DNA from: Microbispora amethystogenes
GTDB taxonomy: Bacteria; Actinomycetota; Actinomycetes; Streptosporangiales; Streptosporangiaceae
DNA length: 64,000 bases
Assembly (NCBI RefSeq): GCF_016863015.1
Contig: NZ_BOOB01000024.1
Coordinates: 1-64,000, forward strand
Reading direction: 5' to 3'
Shown here: piece after piece, positions 48,314 through 57,206 of the stretch
Layout of the letters: each line of letters starts with the position of its first letter
Position numbering within the stretch: the stretch's first letter is position 1
Notes under the pieces: model-generated
The model's database searches: none
What the model was told of the DNA's origin: nothing
Seen by the model: only the letters and a program-made list of their open reading frames with translations
Made by a program: the position numbers and the translations under genes

Positions 48314-48429
48314 CTGCGGTTGTCTCCTTCTCGGGCGCTCCGCCGGTCAGGGGGCCGGCACGGCGTGGTGGGCAGAAGTGGATCTCAGACACGGGGTCGT
48401 GCGGTGGCCGCAGGATCGGCCGGGTCGCG

Positions 48430-49884
48430 TCAGGTAAGCGCGCAGGCGGCGCCGTTGAGGGTGAAGGAGGCCGGGGCGGAGTTGGCGCCGTTCGAGTTGG
48501 CGGTGAAGCCGACCGTCGCGGAGGCACCGGGCGCGAGGGCGGGGCTCCATGTGGGGTTCGTGACGGTGACGGCCGCGCCGGTCTGGGTGAACGTGCCGTT
48601 CCAGCCCTGGCTGATCTGCTGGCCGTCGGAGAACCTCCAGCCCAGCGCCCACCCGTTCAGGGTGCTGGTGCCTGTGTTGGTCACCTGTACCTCGCTCTGG
48701 AAGCCGCCGGGCCACTGGTTGGTCACGGAGTAGTGCACGGCGCACGCGCCGACCTGGCCGCTCGGGGTGGCGCTGGGCGTCGCCGAGGGCGTGGGGGAGG
48801 GGGAGGGGGTGCGACTGGGCGACGCGGAGGGCGTCGGGGTCGGGCTGGGAGTGGCGGGCGGAGCGAGGTGAGCGGCCACGATCGGCGCGAGTTTGGCCGC
48901 GATGGCGCGGTGCCCGGCGTCGTTGGGGTGGACGCTGTCGGACAGGCCGTCGGACGGCACCCATCCGTCGGTGGGGACGAAGAAGACGTTGCGGTCACCG
49001 GCGTTGTTGACGGTCTGCACCGCGGCCTGGGTCTGCGGGACGAACCGCCCGCGGAAGGTCTGCAGGGCCAGGATCGCGGCCTTCGGATACTTGCTCCGGA
49101 TGGTGCGCAGCAGGCCGACGTACGAGTCCTGGAACTGCGTCGTGGACACGCCGTGGCCGGCGTCGTTGGTACCGAGATTGATGACGACGACGTCCGCCTG
49201 GTAGCGGGCGAAGTTGTGGTCGACGGCCCCGTCCGCGGCGCTGACCTTCACGAAGCGGCGGTCCAGGCCGACGCAGCCGTCGGCGGTGCTGACCAGGCAG
49301 GCGCCTCCCTCGGCGACCTGCATGTGGTCGAGTCCGAGCTGTTCGCCGACCAGCCATCCGTACGCGGTGAGGGCGTTCTTCGAGGTGGTGGTGCCGACCG
49401 TGATCGAGTCGCCGACGAACTCGACCATGCCCTTGGCCGGTTGGGCGGGCAGGGTGCGTGCGCCTGAGTCGAGCACCAGCCCCTGGAACACCGCGTCACC
49501 GTGATAGGAGCCGGCCACCACCCGGTAGGACACGCGCAGGGTGTGGTTGCCCGCCGAAAGCGGAGTGGCGGTGAGGTTGACCGTGCCTCGTACGTTCTGC
49601 AGGTAGACGTCGGGGCGGCCGTCGATGCTGTAGTAGAGGTCGATGGTGTTGCGCTGCTTGAGCTTGACGGTGGTCCCGGTGAACCCGGTGGTCAGATAGG
49701 CCCCGGCCCAGCCGGGGACGTAGGCGCCGCTGTCACGGGTGTCCCAGCGGCCGACGAAGCGGATGTTGGAGTCGGTGGGTGTCCCGTCTCCGGCCGCGGC
49801 CTGGGCACCGGGTGACGACGCTAGTGCGGTCGCGACCGCGGCGATGACGGTGCCGACGGCGACGGCCAGGCGCGTGAGCTTCAT
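48430..49884 (-). CDS. Secreted CE2-like acetyl esterase with C-terminal CBM2
   Basis: A 484-residue secreted protein. The signal peptide (MKLTRLAVAVGTVIAAVATA ... GAQA) was used to choose the start at 49884. An N-terminal jelly roll (~45-150, FVGRWDTRDSGAYVPGWAGA) precedes an SGNH domain with the nucleophile S160 in FVGDSITVG, VINLGTND and DSVHPNDAGH (catalytic Asp/His). This two-domain layout is that of CE2 acetyl-xylan/glucomannan esterases. A Thr/Ser-Pro linker and a CBM2 (~385-484) follow. Upstream lie two palindromes, one of the polysaccharide-regulon type. Confidence 0.85.
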   Translation of the reverse strand: MKLTRLAVAVGTVIAAVATALASSPGAQAAAGDGTPTDSNIRFVGRWDTRDSGAYVPGWAGAYLTTGFTGTTVKLKQRNTIDLYYSIDGRPDVYLQNVRGTVNLTATPLSAGNHTLRVSYRVVAGSYHGDAVFQGLVLDSGARTLPAQPAKGMVEFVGDSITVGTTTSKNALTAYGWLVGEQLGLDHMQVAEGGACLVSTADGCVGLDRRFVKVSAADGAVDHNFARYQADVVVINLGTNDAGHGVSTTQFQDSYVGLLRTIRSKYPKAAILALQTFRGRFVPQTQAAVQTVNNAGDRNVFFVPTDGWVPSDGLSDSVHPNDAGHRAIAAKLAPIVAAHLAPPATPSPTPTPSASPSRTPSPSPTPSATPSATPSGQVGACAVHYSVTNQWPGGFQSEVQVTNTGTSTLNGWALGWRFSDGQQISQGWNGTFTQTGAAVTVTNPTWSPALAPGASATVGFTANSNGANSAPASFTLNGAACALT

Positions 49885-49982
49885 AGAACCGTCCAACCTG
49901 GTGGGGGCCGATGCCACGGGACGCTAAGAAGGCGAACACGCAGGAGTCAAACGCGCCCTGACGCCATGTCGCGACGGCGCGA

Positions 49983-50055
49983 AGGAGACGTCGTCTCCTG
50001 TCAGGTCAGCCCCGTGAAGGCCGCCGGCGGTTGCGGTCCCCGTCTGAAACTTTCG
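49983..50055 (-). promoter_or_regulatory. Two palindromes upstream of the CE2 esterase gene
   Basis: AGGAGACG-T-CGTCTCCT (49983-49999) is a perfect 17-bp inverted repeat. TGAAACTTTCG (50045-50055) matches the CGAAA-N-TTTCG-type sites found before the cellulase gene and the sugar ABC operon. They lie 100-170 nt before the start codon. Confidence 0.6.
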
Positions 50056-50161
50056 AGATCTCCAACCTTGCGGTCGCCCAGCTCCTACTTGTACGGCTCG
50101 GTCGTGTCTCGACCGTTTGCACGAGTGCGTAGGAGTTGGCTCCTCCAGACGCTCCCGCCCA

Positions 50162-50374
50162 TCAGACGCTGGCGGACAACCAATCGGTGACGACGCTGCG
50201 AATGTGTTCGTCGTCGATCTCGTCAGGGGTCCGATAGAAGGTGTCGCTCTGCGGGCGCTCCTTCATGAGGACCTTGGCGACGTGCTCGGGATCCCAGCAG
50301 TCGCATTCCACGTCCTGATGCTCTCCGAGTCCGCAGCCCTGCCTAAGGATGGCGTAGACGTTGAGACCTGCTCG
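50162..50374 (-). pseudogene. Short coding-like stretch, probably the 3' remnant of an unknown gene
   Basis: The minus strand keeps an open frame of 70 codons with protein-like content (QGCGLGEHQDVECDCWDPEH, then VAKVLMKERPQSDTFYRTPD and SVVTDWLSASV, stop). There is no usable start codon at its 5' end, where a TGA interrupts. The Cys cluster (C-x9-C-x-C) is the only notable feature. Family not recognised. Confidence 0.35.
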
Positions 50375-50718
50375 TCACTCCGGGCGCGCGCCTGGTTCGC
50401 TCGGGAGATCGATGCCCTGCGGACGGTGCAGGGCCGCATGCCGCCGCACTGGTCGACGCCTCGGGTGAGGACGCGTTTGCAGTGAGACAGGTTTGGCGAT
50501 GCCGCACCGTCGGCGGGTGCCGGAAGCGGGCCGGGCCTCCCGATGGATTCCGGCGTCCGGCCTTCGGGCTCCGCCTGGTCAGAGCGAGTACTGTTGCTCT
50601 CGGTGAGTTGACAGACACCCTCGGGGATCGGTTTACTGGGCTCAGTCGCCCCACTCATTTCGATGGGTGGGCGTGGGCCTCGTCCATCGGGCGAGGCCCT
50701 GGTTTTTTCTCCGTCGGT
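50375..50718. other. Gene-poor gap with one terminator-like hairpin
   Basis: About 340 bases without a convincing gene. At 50675-50709 GGGCCTCG and CGAGGCCC form an 8-bp stem followed by TGGTTTTTT, a classic plus-strand rho-independent terminator, although no plus-strand gene ends upstream of it. Either a small untranslated RNA or a decayed gene was transcribed here. Confidence 0.45.
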
Positions 50719-51348
50719 TCACCAGTCGAATGGGCGAGTGATCTTTCCCTGTCGGTCGTGGACCACTTCCGGAAACTGGGACACCCGCAGCTCGCTGGGC
50801 CGGATCTGCTTGAAGAACGTCGGGGGGACCCTCTCCAGCGCCCGTGCGCGCCGCGTTACGGGGAAGGGGTTGAGGACGCCCACCGGCAGGCCCAGTTGGT
50901 GGCGAACGATGCGGATGGGCTCGGCCAGGTCGCCGTCGTTGCTGACAACCACCGCGATGTCGCAGTCGCCAAGGAATGCGTCGGCGATGAGATGGGCGGC
51001 GAGGTTGACATCCGACCCTTTCTCTTCGGTCTTGACCACCTCCACGGTAGTAGGGCCACCTGGTCGCGGGTAGGCCAGCGGCATTCGAGTGATCGTCTGC
51101 TGGAAGTACCCCAGATGGATGCTCAAGTGCGGAATCGTGGCAAGCGCCCTGTGGTAGATCTCCTGCCGGTTGTGGCCGTTATGGCCGATCCTCGGTGTTG
51201 TGCGAGCGGTGAAATAGCGGATTCGACGGATGTTGTCCCGCGGCAGAAGGCGGCGGGAGAGGGCATCGAGGTCCAACCACTTGTATGGGGTGCCCTTGAG
51301 GGAGCCGTAGTAGAGATTGAACCCGTCAACGTAGACGTTGGTAAGCAC
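50719..51348 (-). CDS. NYN-domain (LabA/PIN-like) ribonuclease candidate
   Basis: A 209-residue protein with the NYN nuclease fold: NVYVDGFNLYYGSLK (first Asp, residue ~8), KGSDVNLAAHLIADAF (second Asp) and DIAVVVSNDGDLAEPIRIV (third Asp, SNDGD motif). These acidic residues would hold a metal for RNA cleavage. It has no membrane segments. Such genes are often found in defence or accessory regions, and this one sits near a PIN-domain gene and decayed DNA. Substrate unknown. Confidence 0.8.
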   Translation of the reverse strand: MLTNVYVDGFNLYYGSLKGTPYKWLDLDALSRRLLPRDNIRRIRYFTARTTPRIGHNGHNRQEIYHRALATIPHLSIHLGYFQQTITRMPLAYPRPGGPTTVEVVKTEEKGSDVNLAAHLIADAFLGDCDIAVVVSNDGDLAEPIRIVRHQLGLPVGVLNPFPVTRRARALERVPPTFFKQIRPSELRVSQFPEVVHDRQGKITRPFDW

Positions 51349-51478
51349 AGGGTGAATATATCGTCACGGAAAGTTAGAGTGCCTGAAGCTGGTCGAATGG
51401 GAGCGCAGGTCCGGAGCCCTGCTCCTTCAGCGTCGGTCAGATAGGACACGCGGCTGTGAACGACTCACTGCGGAGTGC

Positions 51479-51883
51479 CTATGGCGTCTGGAGGAGCTGG
51501 GTCAGGGGAGCGGTCGTGACCATCGTGCTCGCCGCCTTGGAGAGTTCTTCGTCGAACGTCACGAGCGCGTCCGCCTGGAGCCGGGTCAGCGCGATGTACT
51601 CCGCCCTGTACGTGTCCGGCCAGCCCAGCGTGTGGGCGACCTCCCAGGCGACGGACTGGAGCACGCGGTCTCCGAGCAGCCGGATGCGCAGGGAACGGAT
51701 GCCGTCGAGGATCGTCCTCGCCGTCCGCTCATCGACGTCGCCTCGGCGGACGGAGCCGTACACGAGCGCGAGTGCCTGGGATCGCAGCAACGCCGGCGCG
51801 AGCAGCGCATGACCCGGTGGGATCGCCAGACCGTCGGTCGCGAGCCGGACGGCGACCGGAGCGTCGACGACGAAGCGTGTCAT
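51479..51883 (-). CDS. PIN-domain protein without a visible antitoxin partner
   Basis: A 134-residue PIN-like nuclease. The first strand RFVVDAPVAVRLATDG supplies the first Asp, HALLAPALLRSQALALVYGS the Glu/Ser region, AEYIALTRLQADALVTFDEE the third and fourth acids (DALVTFDEEL). VapC-type toxins look like this and are encoded after a small antitoxin, but the 54 bases upstream contain none and the next gene is a nitroreductase. It may be a solitary toxin or a housekeeping PIN protein. GGGAGG provides the ribosome site. Confidence 0.75.
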   Translation of the reverse strand: MTRFVVDAPVAVRLATDGLAIPPGHALLAPALLRSQALALVYGSVRRGDVDERTARTILDGIRSLRIRLLGDRVLQSVAWEVAHTLGWPDTYRAEYIALTRLQADALVTFDEELSKAASTMVTTAPLTQLLQTP

Positions 51884-51937
51884 GGGAGCAGCCTCCCACA
51901 GCACCACCGGCTCGCCGCACTACCGGTTGCTGCGAGG

Positions 51938-52891
51938 TCACGCCAGTTCGGTGGTAGGGCGGCGGGGGGCGCGGGGGACCGCGGGGCCGTACCCCAGCCG
52001 CATGATCATCTGGATGTGCCCGCGCCGGTGGCGGGGATCGCTGCGATGACGCATGTCGCGCAGGTCGAGCGGCTGGTTGAGGAACGAGGCCGAGACTCCG
52101 TGGAGGGTCGCGGTCAGCAGCAGGCGTTGCAACGCCTGCCCGGCGCGCAGCCAGTCGACGGGGCGGTCGCCCGCGGTGGTGAGCACCGCCAACTGGGGGC
52201 GGGACTCGAAGTGGACCGGCTCGCGCCCCCCGTGCTGCCCGAAGTCGCGGACCGGTGCCGGGTCGTCGGCGCAGCGAGGGCCCTGCACATAGGAGGGCAG
52301 GCCGTCGCAGCGGCTTCCGCCCGTCGTCCATGCCCGCACCTCGGCCCGGTAGCCGCTGTCCTCGGACAGCTCGTCGTCGGCGACGGCGACGCACTCCAGA
52401 AGGTCCGCCGAGGCACGCGGGTCGAGCACGACCAGGCCGGCCCCTTCACAGGCGGCCGCGCGGCGCAGGTCGGCGAGCACGTACCGGGACAGCGGGCGCT
52501 CGCTGAACGGCTCCCGGTTGGTCCGGCGCAGGCCGATGGAGTCGTACAGCTCCCGGGTCCGCGAGAGGGCGGGCCCGTACGGCGACGCATGGACGGCGGC
52601 CAGGACCCGGGGTTCCCCGGCGGTGTTCGGCAGCAGCCGGACCAGCGGACGGTGACCGGTCGTCCGTACGGCGAGCCGGAGGTTGAACAGGGCGGCGCCG
52701 CAGCTCACGTGCAGGGAACGCCCGCGAGGGTCGCCGACACGGAGCCTCCGGCCGGGGTCGGCCAGCAGCTCGGCGCACTCGTCCCGGACCGCTCGGAGCC
52801 GCCAGGGCTGGGTGTTGAGCACCGAGGGCGCCTGCCCGGCGGCGGCGATCAGCCGCCGGACGGCGAGATCGGTGGCGAAGGGAGGCATCAT
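51938..52891 (-). CDS. Acg-like nitroreductase-fold protein
   Basis: A 317-residue protein related to the Acg / Rv3131 group, often DosR-controlled in mycobacteria. It starts LIAAAGQAPSVLNTQPWRL, the typical nitroreductase FMN-entry motif. Then come GRSLHVSCGAALFNLRLAVR, a YDSIGLRRTNREPFSERPL block and DWLRAGQALQRLLLTATLHG. Acg proteins have a lid that closes the flavin pocket and are thought to store or sequester FMN. A DosR-like box lies upstream in the shared region with adhE, which fits hypoxic induction. Confidence 0.8.
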   Translation of the reverse strand: MMPPFATDLAVRRLIAAAGQAPSVLNTQPWRLRAVRDECAELLADPGRRLRVGDPRGRSLHVSCGAALFNLRLAVRTTGHRPLVRLLPNTAGEPRVLAAVHASPYGPALSRTRELYDSIGLRRTNREPFSERPLSRYVLADLRRAAACEGAGLVVLDPRASADLLECVAVADDELSEDSGYRAEVRAWTTGGSRCDGLPSYVQGPRCADDPAPVRDFGQHGGREPVHFESRPQLAVLTTAGDRPVDWLRAGQALQRLLLTATLHGVSASFLNQPLDLRDMRHRSDPRHRRGHIQMIMRLGYGPAVPRAPRRPTTELA

Positions 52892-53031
52892 GGCACACCT
52901 TCTCGTGGAGTCCGCGACGCGCTCACGCGCCTCGGTGGGGGAGCTCTCCGCTCGTGACCACCTCAACCGCTTGGTCACGTCGCCAGTCTTCGCGCCGTGC
53001 CGGCCCGGCGGCAGGGCCTGAGGGGCCGGCG

Positions 53032-53050
53032 GGTGGGGACTTCCGTCGCC
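53032..53050. promoter_or_regulatory. DosR-like box (left half strong) between the acg-like gene and adhE
   Basis: GGTGGGGACTTCCGTCGCC matches GGGACTTNNGTCCC-type sites well in its left half and weakly in its right half. It could serve the minus-strand nitroreductase gene or both divergent genes. Confidence 0.45.
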
Positions 53051-53121
53051 GGATGGAGGGACCGATCGCTCTTGCCAGGCCGGGCCCGCACCCGGAAGGC
53101 CCGCCCGGCGACGCCGGAACC

Positions 53122-53139
53122 GATGACCTTGGTCCTGGG
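53122..53139 (+). promoter_or_regulatory. DosR-like box before adhE
   Basis: GATGACCTTGGTCCTGGG lies 88 nt before the adhE start. Its core TGACCTTGGTCCT is close to the palindromic GGGACCTTGGTCCC form. Apart from this and the site at 53032, the 335-nt gap contains nothing I recognise. Confidence 0.55.
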
Positions 53140-53226
53140 GGGCGGGGTCCTTGTACGGCGGCCCGGAAGAAGCTCCCGCAGAAGGATGAGGGTGACAAGC
53201 CGCTCCAACCCCATGAGGTGATCGAG

Positions 53227-55893
53227 ATGACCGACTCCCCGACCGGAGCCGCGCTGCCCGCTGTGCCCGCCACTGCCGCCAATGTGCCCGCCACTTTGCA
53301 CGCCGCGATCGACACGCTTGTGACCGGTGCGCTGAAGGCACTGACGGAGTACGAGTCCTTCACTCAGGAGCAGGTGGACCACATCGTCAAGAAGGCGTCC
53401 GTCGCGGCGCTGGACCGGCACGCGGCGCTCGCCCGTCTGGCGGTCGAGGAGACCGGACGCGGCCTGTTCGAGGACAAGGCGGTCAAGAACATCTTCGCCT
53501 GCGAGCACGTGACCCACAGCATGGCCGGCCTCAAGACGGTCGGCGTCGTCTCCCGCGACGAGATCGACGGCATCGTCGAGATCGCCGATCCGGTCGGGGT
53601 GGTCTGCGGCGTCACGCCGGTCACCAACCCCACCTCGACCACGATCTTCAAGGCCCTGCTGGCGCTGAAGACCCGCAATCCCATCGTGTTCGCGTTCCAT
53701 CCGGCGGCCCAGCGCTGCAGCGCCGAGGCGGCCAGGATCGTCCGCGACGCCGCCGTCGCGGCCGGTGCGCCCGAGCACTGCGTCCAGTGGATCGAGGAGC
53801 CCTCGCTGGAGGCGACCGGCGCGCTGATGCGGCACGAGGGTGTGTCGGTGATCCTCGCCACCGGCGGGAACGCCATGGTCAGGGCGGCGTACTCGGCCGG
53901 CAAGCCTGCCCTGGGCGTCGGGGCGGGCAACGTCCCCGCCTACATCGAGCGGACGGCCAAGCTGCGCCGGGCCGTCCACGACGTCGTGCTGTCCAAGACG
54001 TTCGACAACGGCATGATCTGCGCCTCCGAGCAGGCCGTCATCCTCGACGAGGAGATCCACGACGCCGCGCTGGCGGAGTTCGCCCGGCTCCACGCGTACG
54101 TCGCGACGCCGGAGGAGAAGGCGAAGCTGGAGGAGTTCGTGTTCGGGGTGACCGCGCGCGGCGCCTCCTGCTCCGAGGCGAGGCTCAACCCCGACGTCGT
54201 GGGGCGGTCTCCACACTGGATCGCCGAGCGGGCCGGGTTCGCCGTGCCGCCGGACACCTCCCTGATCCTCGTCCCGGTGGACGAGGTCGGCCCGAACGAG
54301 CCGCTGACCAGAGAGAAGCTCTGCCCGGTGCTCGCCCTGCTGCGGGCCCGCACCCGGGAGGAGGGACTGGTCCTCGCCGAGCGCATGGTCGAGTTCGACG
54401 GCCTCGGGCACAGCGCCGTCATCCACACCGAGGACGCCGCGCTCGCCGAGAGGTACGGCACCAGGGTCAAGGCGGTGCGGGTCATCTGGAACGCCCCCGC
54501 CTCCCAGGGCGGCATCGGCGACATGTACAACGCGTTCCTGCCGTCGCTGACCCTGGGCTGCGGCAGCTACGGGCACAACTCGGTGTCAAACAACGTCTCC
54601 GCGGTCAACCTGCTCAACATCAAGCGGATCGGGCGGCGCAACAACAACATGCAGTGGTTCAAGGTGCCGGCGAAGATCTACTTCGAGCCGAACGCGATCC
54701 GCTACCTCGCGGACATGCCGGACGTGCACCGCGTCACGATCGTGACCGACGCCGTGATGACCCGCCTGGGGTACGTCGACCGGGTCGTCGACGTGCTGCG
54801 GCGGCGCCCCGAGCGGGTGGCGCTGCAGATCATCGACGACGTCGAGCCCGAGCCGAGCGTGGCGACCGTCGACAAGGGCGCCGACGTCATGCGCGCGTTC
54901 CGGCCCGACACCATCGTCGCTCTCGGCGGCGGCTCGGTGATGGACGCGGCCAAGGTCATGTGGCTGCGCTACGAGCACCCCGAGGTCGTCTTCGCGGACA
55001 TGAAGGAGAAGTTCTTCGACGTCCGCAAGCGCGCGTTCCGGTTCCCGGCCCTGGGTGAGCTCGCCCGGCTGGTGTGCGTGCCGACCACCTCGGGCACGGG
55101 CGCGGAGGTCACGCCGTTCGCAGTGATCACCGACACCGCGACCGGCAAGAAGTATCCGCTGGCCGACTACGCGCTCACCCCCAGCGTCGCGATCGTGGAC
55201 CCGGTCCTCGCCGCCGACCTGCCCCGGGTCGTCACCGCCGACAGCGGCTTCGACGCCCTCACCCACGCGATCGAGTCGTACGTGTCGGTGTATGCCAGCG
55301 ACTTCACCGACGGCCCCGCCCTGCACGCCATCAGGATCATCTTCCGTTACCTGGAGCGCGCCGTGACCCGCGGCGCGGCCGACCCGGAGGCCAGGGAGAA
55401 GATGCACAACGCCGGCACGATCGCCGGAATGGCCTTCGGCAACGCCTTCCTCGGGATCGTGCACGCCATGTCCCACACACTCGGCGCCACCTTCCACGTG
55501 GCCCACGGGCGCACGAACGCCGTCCTGCTGCCGCACGTCATCCGCTACAACGGCACCGTCCCGTCGAAGCTGTCGGGCTGGCCCAAGTATGAGGACTACC
55601 GCGCCCCCGAGCGGTTCCAGGAGATCGCCCAGACGCTGGGCCTGCCCGCGGCCACTCCGGCTGAAGGGGTCGAGTCGCTCGCCGCGGCGGTCGAGCGGCT
55701 GCGCGACGCGGTCGGGATCGAGCGGTCGTTCCGGGACATCGGCGTCGACGAGAAGGCGTTCCTCGACGCGCTCCCGCAGCAGGCGCTCAACGCGTACGAG
55801 GACCAGTGCGCGCCGGCCAACCCCCGGATGCCGATGCTGGAGGACATGCAGGCGCTGATGCGCGCGGCTTACTACGGGTCCTCCCCGGAGTAG
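53227..55893 (+). CDS. adhE: Bifunctional acetaldehyde-CoA / alcohol dehydrogenase
   Basis: An 888-residue cytoplasmic enzyme that reduces acetyl-CoA to acetaldehyde and ethanol, re-oxidising two NADH. Residues ~30-450 form the aldehyde dehydrogenase half with the catalytic Cys C265 in GMICASEQAVI and VTPVTNPTSTTIFKALLALK. Residues ~470-888 form the iron-dependent alcohol dehydrogenase half: VALGGGSVMDAAKVMW (NAD), PTTSGTGAEVTPFAVITD, GFDALTHAIESYVS and HTLGATFHVAHGRTNAVLLP (iron His ligands). Length matches the E. coli type. Its start MTDSPTG follows GAGGTGATCGAG. It complements pyruvate formate-lyase encoded at 59-61 kb. Confidence 0.95.
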   Translation: MTDSPTGAALPAVPATAANVPATLHAAIDTLVTGALKALTEYESFTQEQVDHIVKKASVAALDRHAALARLAVEETGRGLFEDKAVKNIFACEHVTHSMAGLKTVGVVSRDEIDGIVEIADPVGVVCGVTPVTNPTSTTIFKALLALKTRNPIVFAFHPAAQRCSAEAARIVRDAAVAAGAPEHCVQWIEEPSLEATGALMRHEGVSVILATGGNAMVRAAYSAGKPALGVGAGNVPAYIERTAKLRRAVHDVVLSKTFDNGMICASEQAVILDEEIHDAALAEFARLHAYVATPEEKAKLEEFVFGVTARGASCSEARLNPDVVGRSPHWIAERAGFAVPPDTSLILVPVDEVGPNEPLTREKLCPVLALLRARTREEGLVLAERMVEFDGLGHSAVIHTEDAALAERYGTRVKAVRVIWNAPASQGGIGDMYNAFLPSLTLGCGSYGHNSVSNNVSAVNLLNIKRIGRRNNNMQWFKVPAKIYFEPNAIRYLADMPDVHRVTIVTDAVMTRLGYVDRVVDVLRRRPERVALQIIDDVEPEPSVATVDKGADVMRAFRPDTIVALGGGSVMDAAKVMWLRYEHPEVVFADMKEKFFDVRKRAFRFPALGELARLVCVPTTSGTGAEVTPFAVITDTATGKKYPLADYALTPSVAIVDPVLAADLPRVVTADSGFDALTHAIESYVSVYASDFTDGPALHAIRIIFRYLERAVTRGAADPEAREKMHNAGTIAGMAFGNAFLGIVHAMSHTLGATFHVAHGRTNAVLLPHVIRYNGTVPSKLSGWPKYEDYRAPERFQEIAQTLGLPAATPAEGVESLAAAVERLRDAVGIERSFRDIGVDEKAFLDALPQQALNAYEDQCAPANPRMPMLEDMQALMRAAYYGSSPE

Positions 55894-56024
55894 GCACCCG
55901 CCAACGCGGCGCTGCACTCCATCCGCTGTATCCCGTCCGCCGCACCCTGGCCCCCGCGCTCGGCCTCCACATCGCGGCCGACCGCGGGGGCCGCCGCGTC
56001 GCCCGCCACACTCATCCACTCCTG

Positions 56025-56240
56025 TCATCCGTCATCTCGGCTGGGATGCCGTCGCCGTTGTCCTCCACCACGAGGACCAGCCGGCCGTCCCCGGCGTGGA
56101 CGACGACGGCGGCGCGGGTGGCCCTGGTGCGGCGGACCGCTGTTCGACAGGGCCTCGCGGAGGACGGCGAGCAGGTGTCGGGCGATCCCGGCGGGCACGT
56201 CGTAGGTGGCGTCCACTGCGAAGTTTCGCATCGCGGACAT
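56025..56240 (-). pseudogene. Histidine kinase remnant, DosS/DevS-like ATPase domain
   Basis: The minus strand encodes MRNFAVDATYDVPAGIARHL then LAVLREALSNS, the N-box region of DosS/DevS-type kinases. After a frameshift near 56145 come AAVVVHAGDGRLVLVVEDNG and DGIPAEM, the start of the G box. The sensor GAF domains, the phospho-accepting His and the end of the ATPase domain are gone. It lies among genes with DosR-like boxes, so it is probably the relic of the cognate sensor or a paralogue. Confidence 0.65.
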
Positions 56241-56300
56241 GCCAGTGCCCACCCCCGGGCGGACATGCCAGTGCCCACCCCCGGGACCGGGGGTGGGCAC
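56235..56300. repeat. Two 25-bp tandem copies plus an inverted arm (terminator-like)
   Basis: GGACATGCCAGTGCCCACCC plus CCGGG occurs at 56235-56259 and again at 56261-56285. The second copy pairs with CCGGGGGTGGGCAC downstream to form a long GC hairpin that may end the minus-strand DoxX transcript. The remaining bases between adhE and DoxX (55894-56328) hold only this and the kinase relic. Confidence 0.6.
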
Positions 56301-56328
56301 TGGAGCCGATCGTGAGATCAGGCCTGGT

Positions 56329-56934
56329 TCACTTGAGGATCGGGAAACGGCGGACCAGAGGGGTGGCGGCCCAGATCCTGCCGAGCCCGAAGGTGGCGCC
56401 GGCTCCGCCCAGGGCGAGGCCCGCGAGGACGATGGCGTAGACGATGTGCTCGTCCATGAAGGGGTTGGTGGTCAGCGGCAGCTCGGCCGCCCACATCATG
56501 ACCAGCAGTAGCCCGCCGGCGGCGGCGGCGATGCGCATGCCCACACCGAGGATGAGCGCGGCGCCGATGCCGAGCAGGCCGGTCATGAACAGCCAGTCGA
56601 CCCAGGCCTGACCGGCGAGGGCGCCGAACAGGTCGCCGAAGGTCCTGTCCGCGGTGCCCTTCAGGAAGCCGGTGGTCGGGCTGCCGCCGTTGATCCACGC
56701 CTTGGCGGCGGGGGTGGCGAATCCCCAGCCGAACAGCTTGTCCAGGAAGGCCCACAGGAACACCCAGCCGATCGCGATCCGGGCGGCGGCCCACACGTAC
56801 CGGACCGGGCCGGCGCCGGTGGCGGCGAGGAGCGTCTCGTCATTCGCGCGGGGGGCGGGGACGGTGACCGGGACGGTGGGAGCGGCGGGGTGGAGGTTGT
56901 GGTTCCTCCGGTTACGCCCTTCGGTGATGGCCAT
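56329..56934 (-). CDS. DoxX-family membrane protein
   Basis: A 201-residue membrane protein with four predicted helices. RIAIGWVFLWAFLDKLFGWG and the late GLGRIWAATPLVRRFPIL frame a DoxX/DoxD fold (thiosulfate:quinone oxidoreductase small-subunit-like). A conserved-looking acidic helix end (FLDKLFG) is present. The N-terminal 35 residues are soluble and Pro-rich. The exact redox role is unknown. It is divergent from the flavodoxin gene, with a DosR-like box between them. Confidence 0.8.
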   Translation of the reverse strand: MAITEGRNRRNHNLHPAAPTVPVTVPAPRANDETLLAATGAGPVRYVWAAARIAIGWVFLWAFLDKLFGWGFATPAAKAWINGGSPTTGFLKGTADRTFGDLFGALAGQAWVDWLFMTGLLGIGAALILGVGMRIAAAAGGLLLVMMWAAELPLTTNPFMDEHIVYAIVLAGLALGGAGATFGLGRIWAATPLVRRFPILK

Positions 56935-57056
56935 GACGGGCCCCTTTCAACGTTTTCGCGTCTGCTCTCTTCTCAACACCTCAAGAAAACCGCGATCACG
57001 GGTCGTGCCGCAGGAGCCGTACGGCACCCTTCAATCACTCCGAAGTCCCGTGCTCG

Positions 57057-57073
57057 TGGGACTTTCGGCCCAA
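57057..57073. promoter_or_regulatory. DosR-like box between DoxX and flavodoxin genes
   Basis: TGGGACTTTCGGCCCAA fits the GGGACTTTCGGCCC form of DosR/DevR sites, with a half-site CGAAGTCCCG 7 nt before it. It can serve both divergent genes (123 and 134 nt away). Confidence 0.65.
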
Positions 57074-57206
57074 GCGGGGCGGACACCGTGTGTCGTCGCG
57101 ATCGCCGGGCCCTACGACTGGCGGGGACGGGTCCTGGGTCTCTACCCGCCCGGCAGCCCCGGCGGGAACCTGCGATCGACAGTCCCCCGAGAAAGGAGGC
57201 CCGGTC

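Noticed and set aside
52954-53226. Upstream extension of adhE by 91 codons
   Set aside because: Pro/Arg-rich, no homology to AdhE N-termini, and it contains the DosR-like boxes; MTDSPTG at 53227 gives the normal length.
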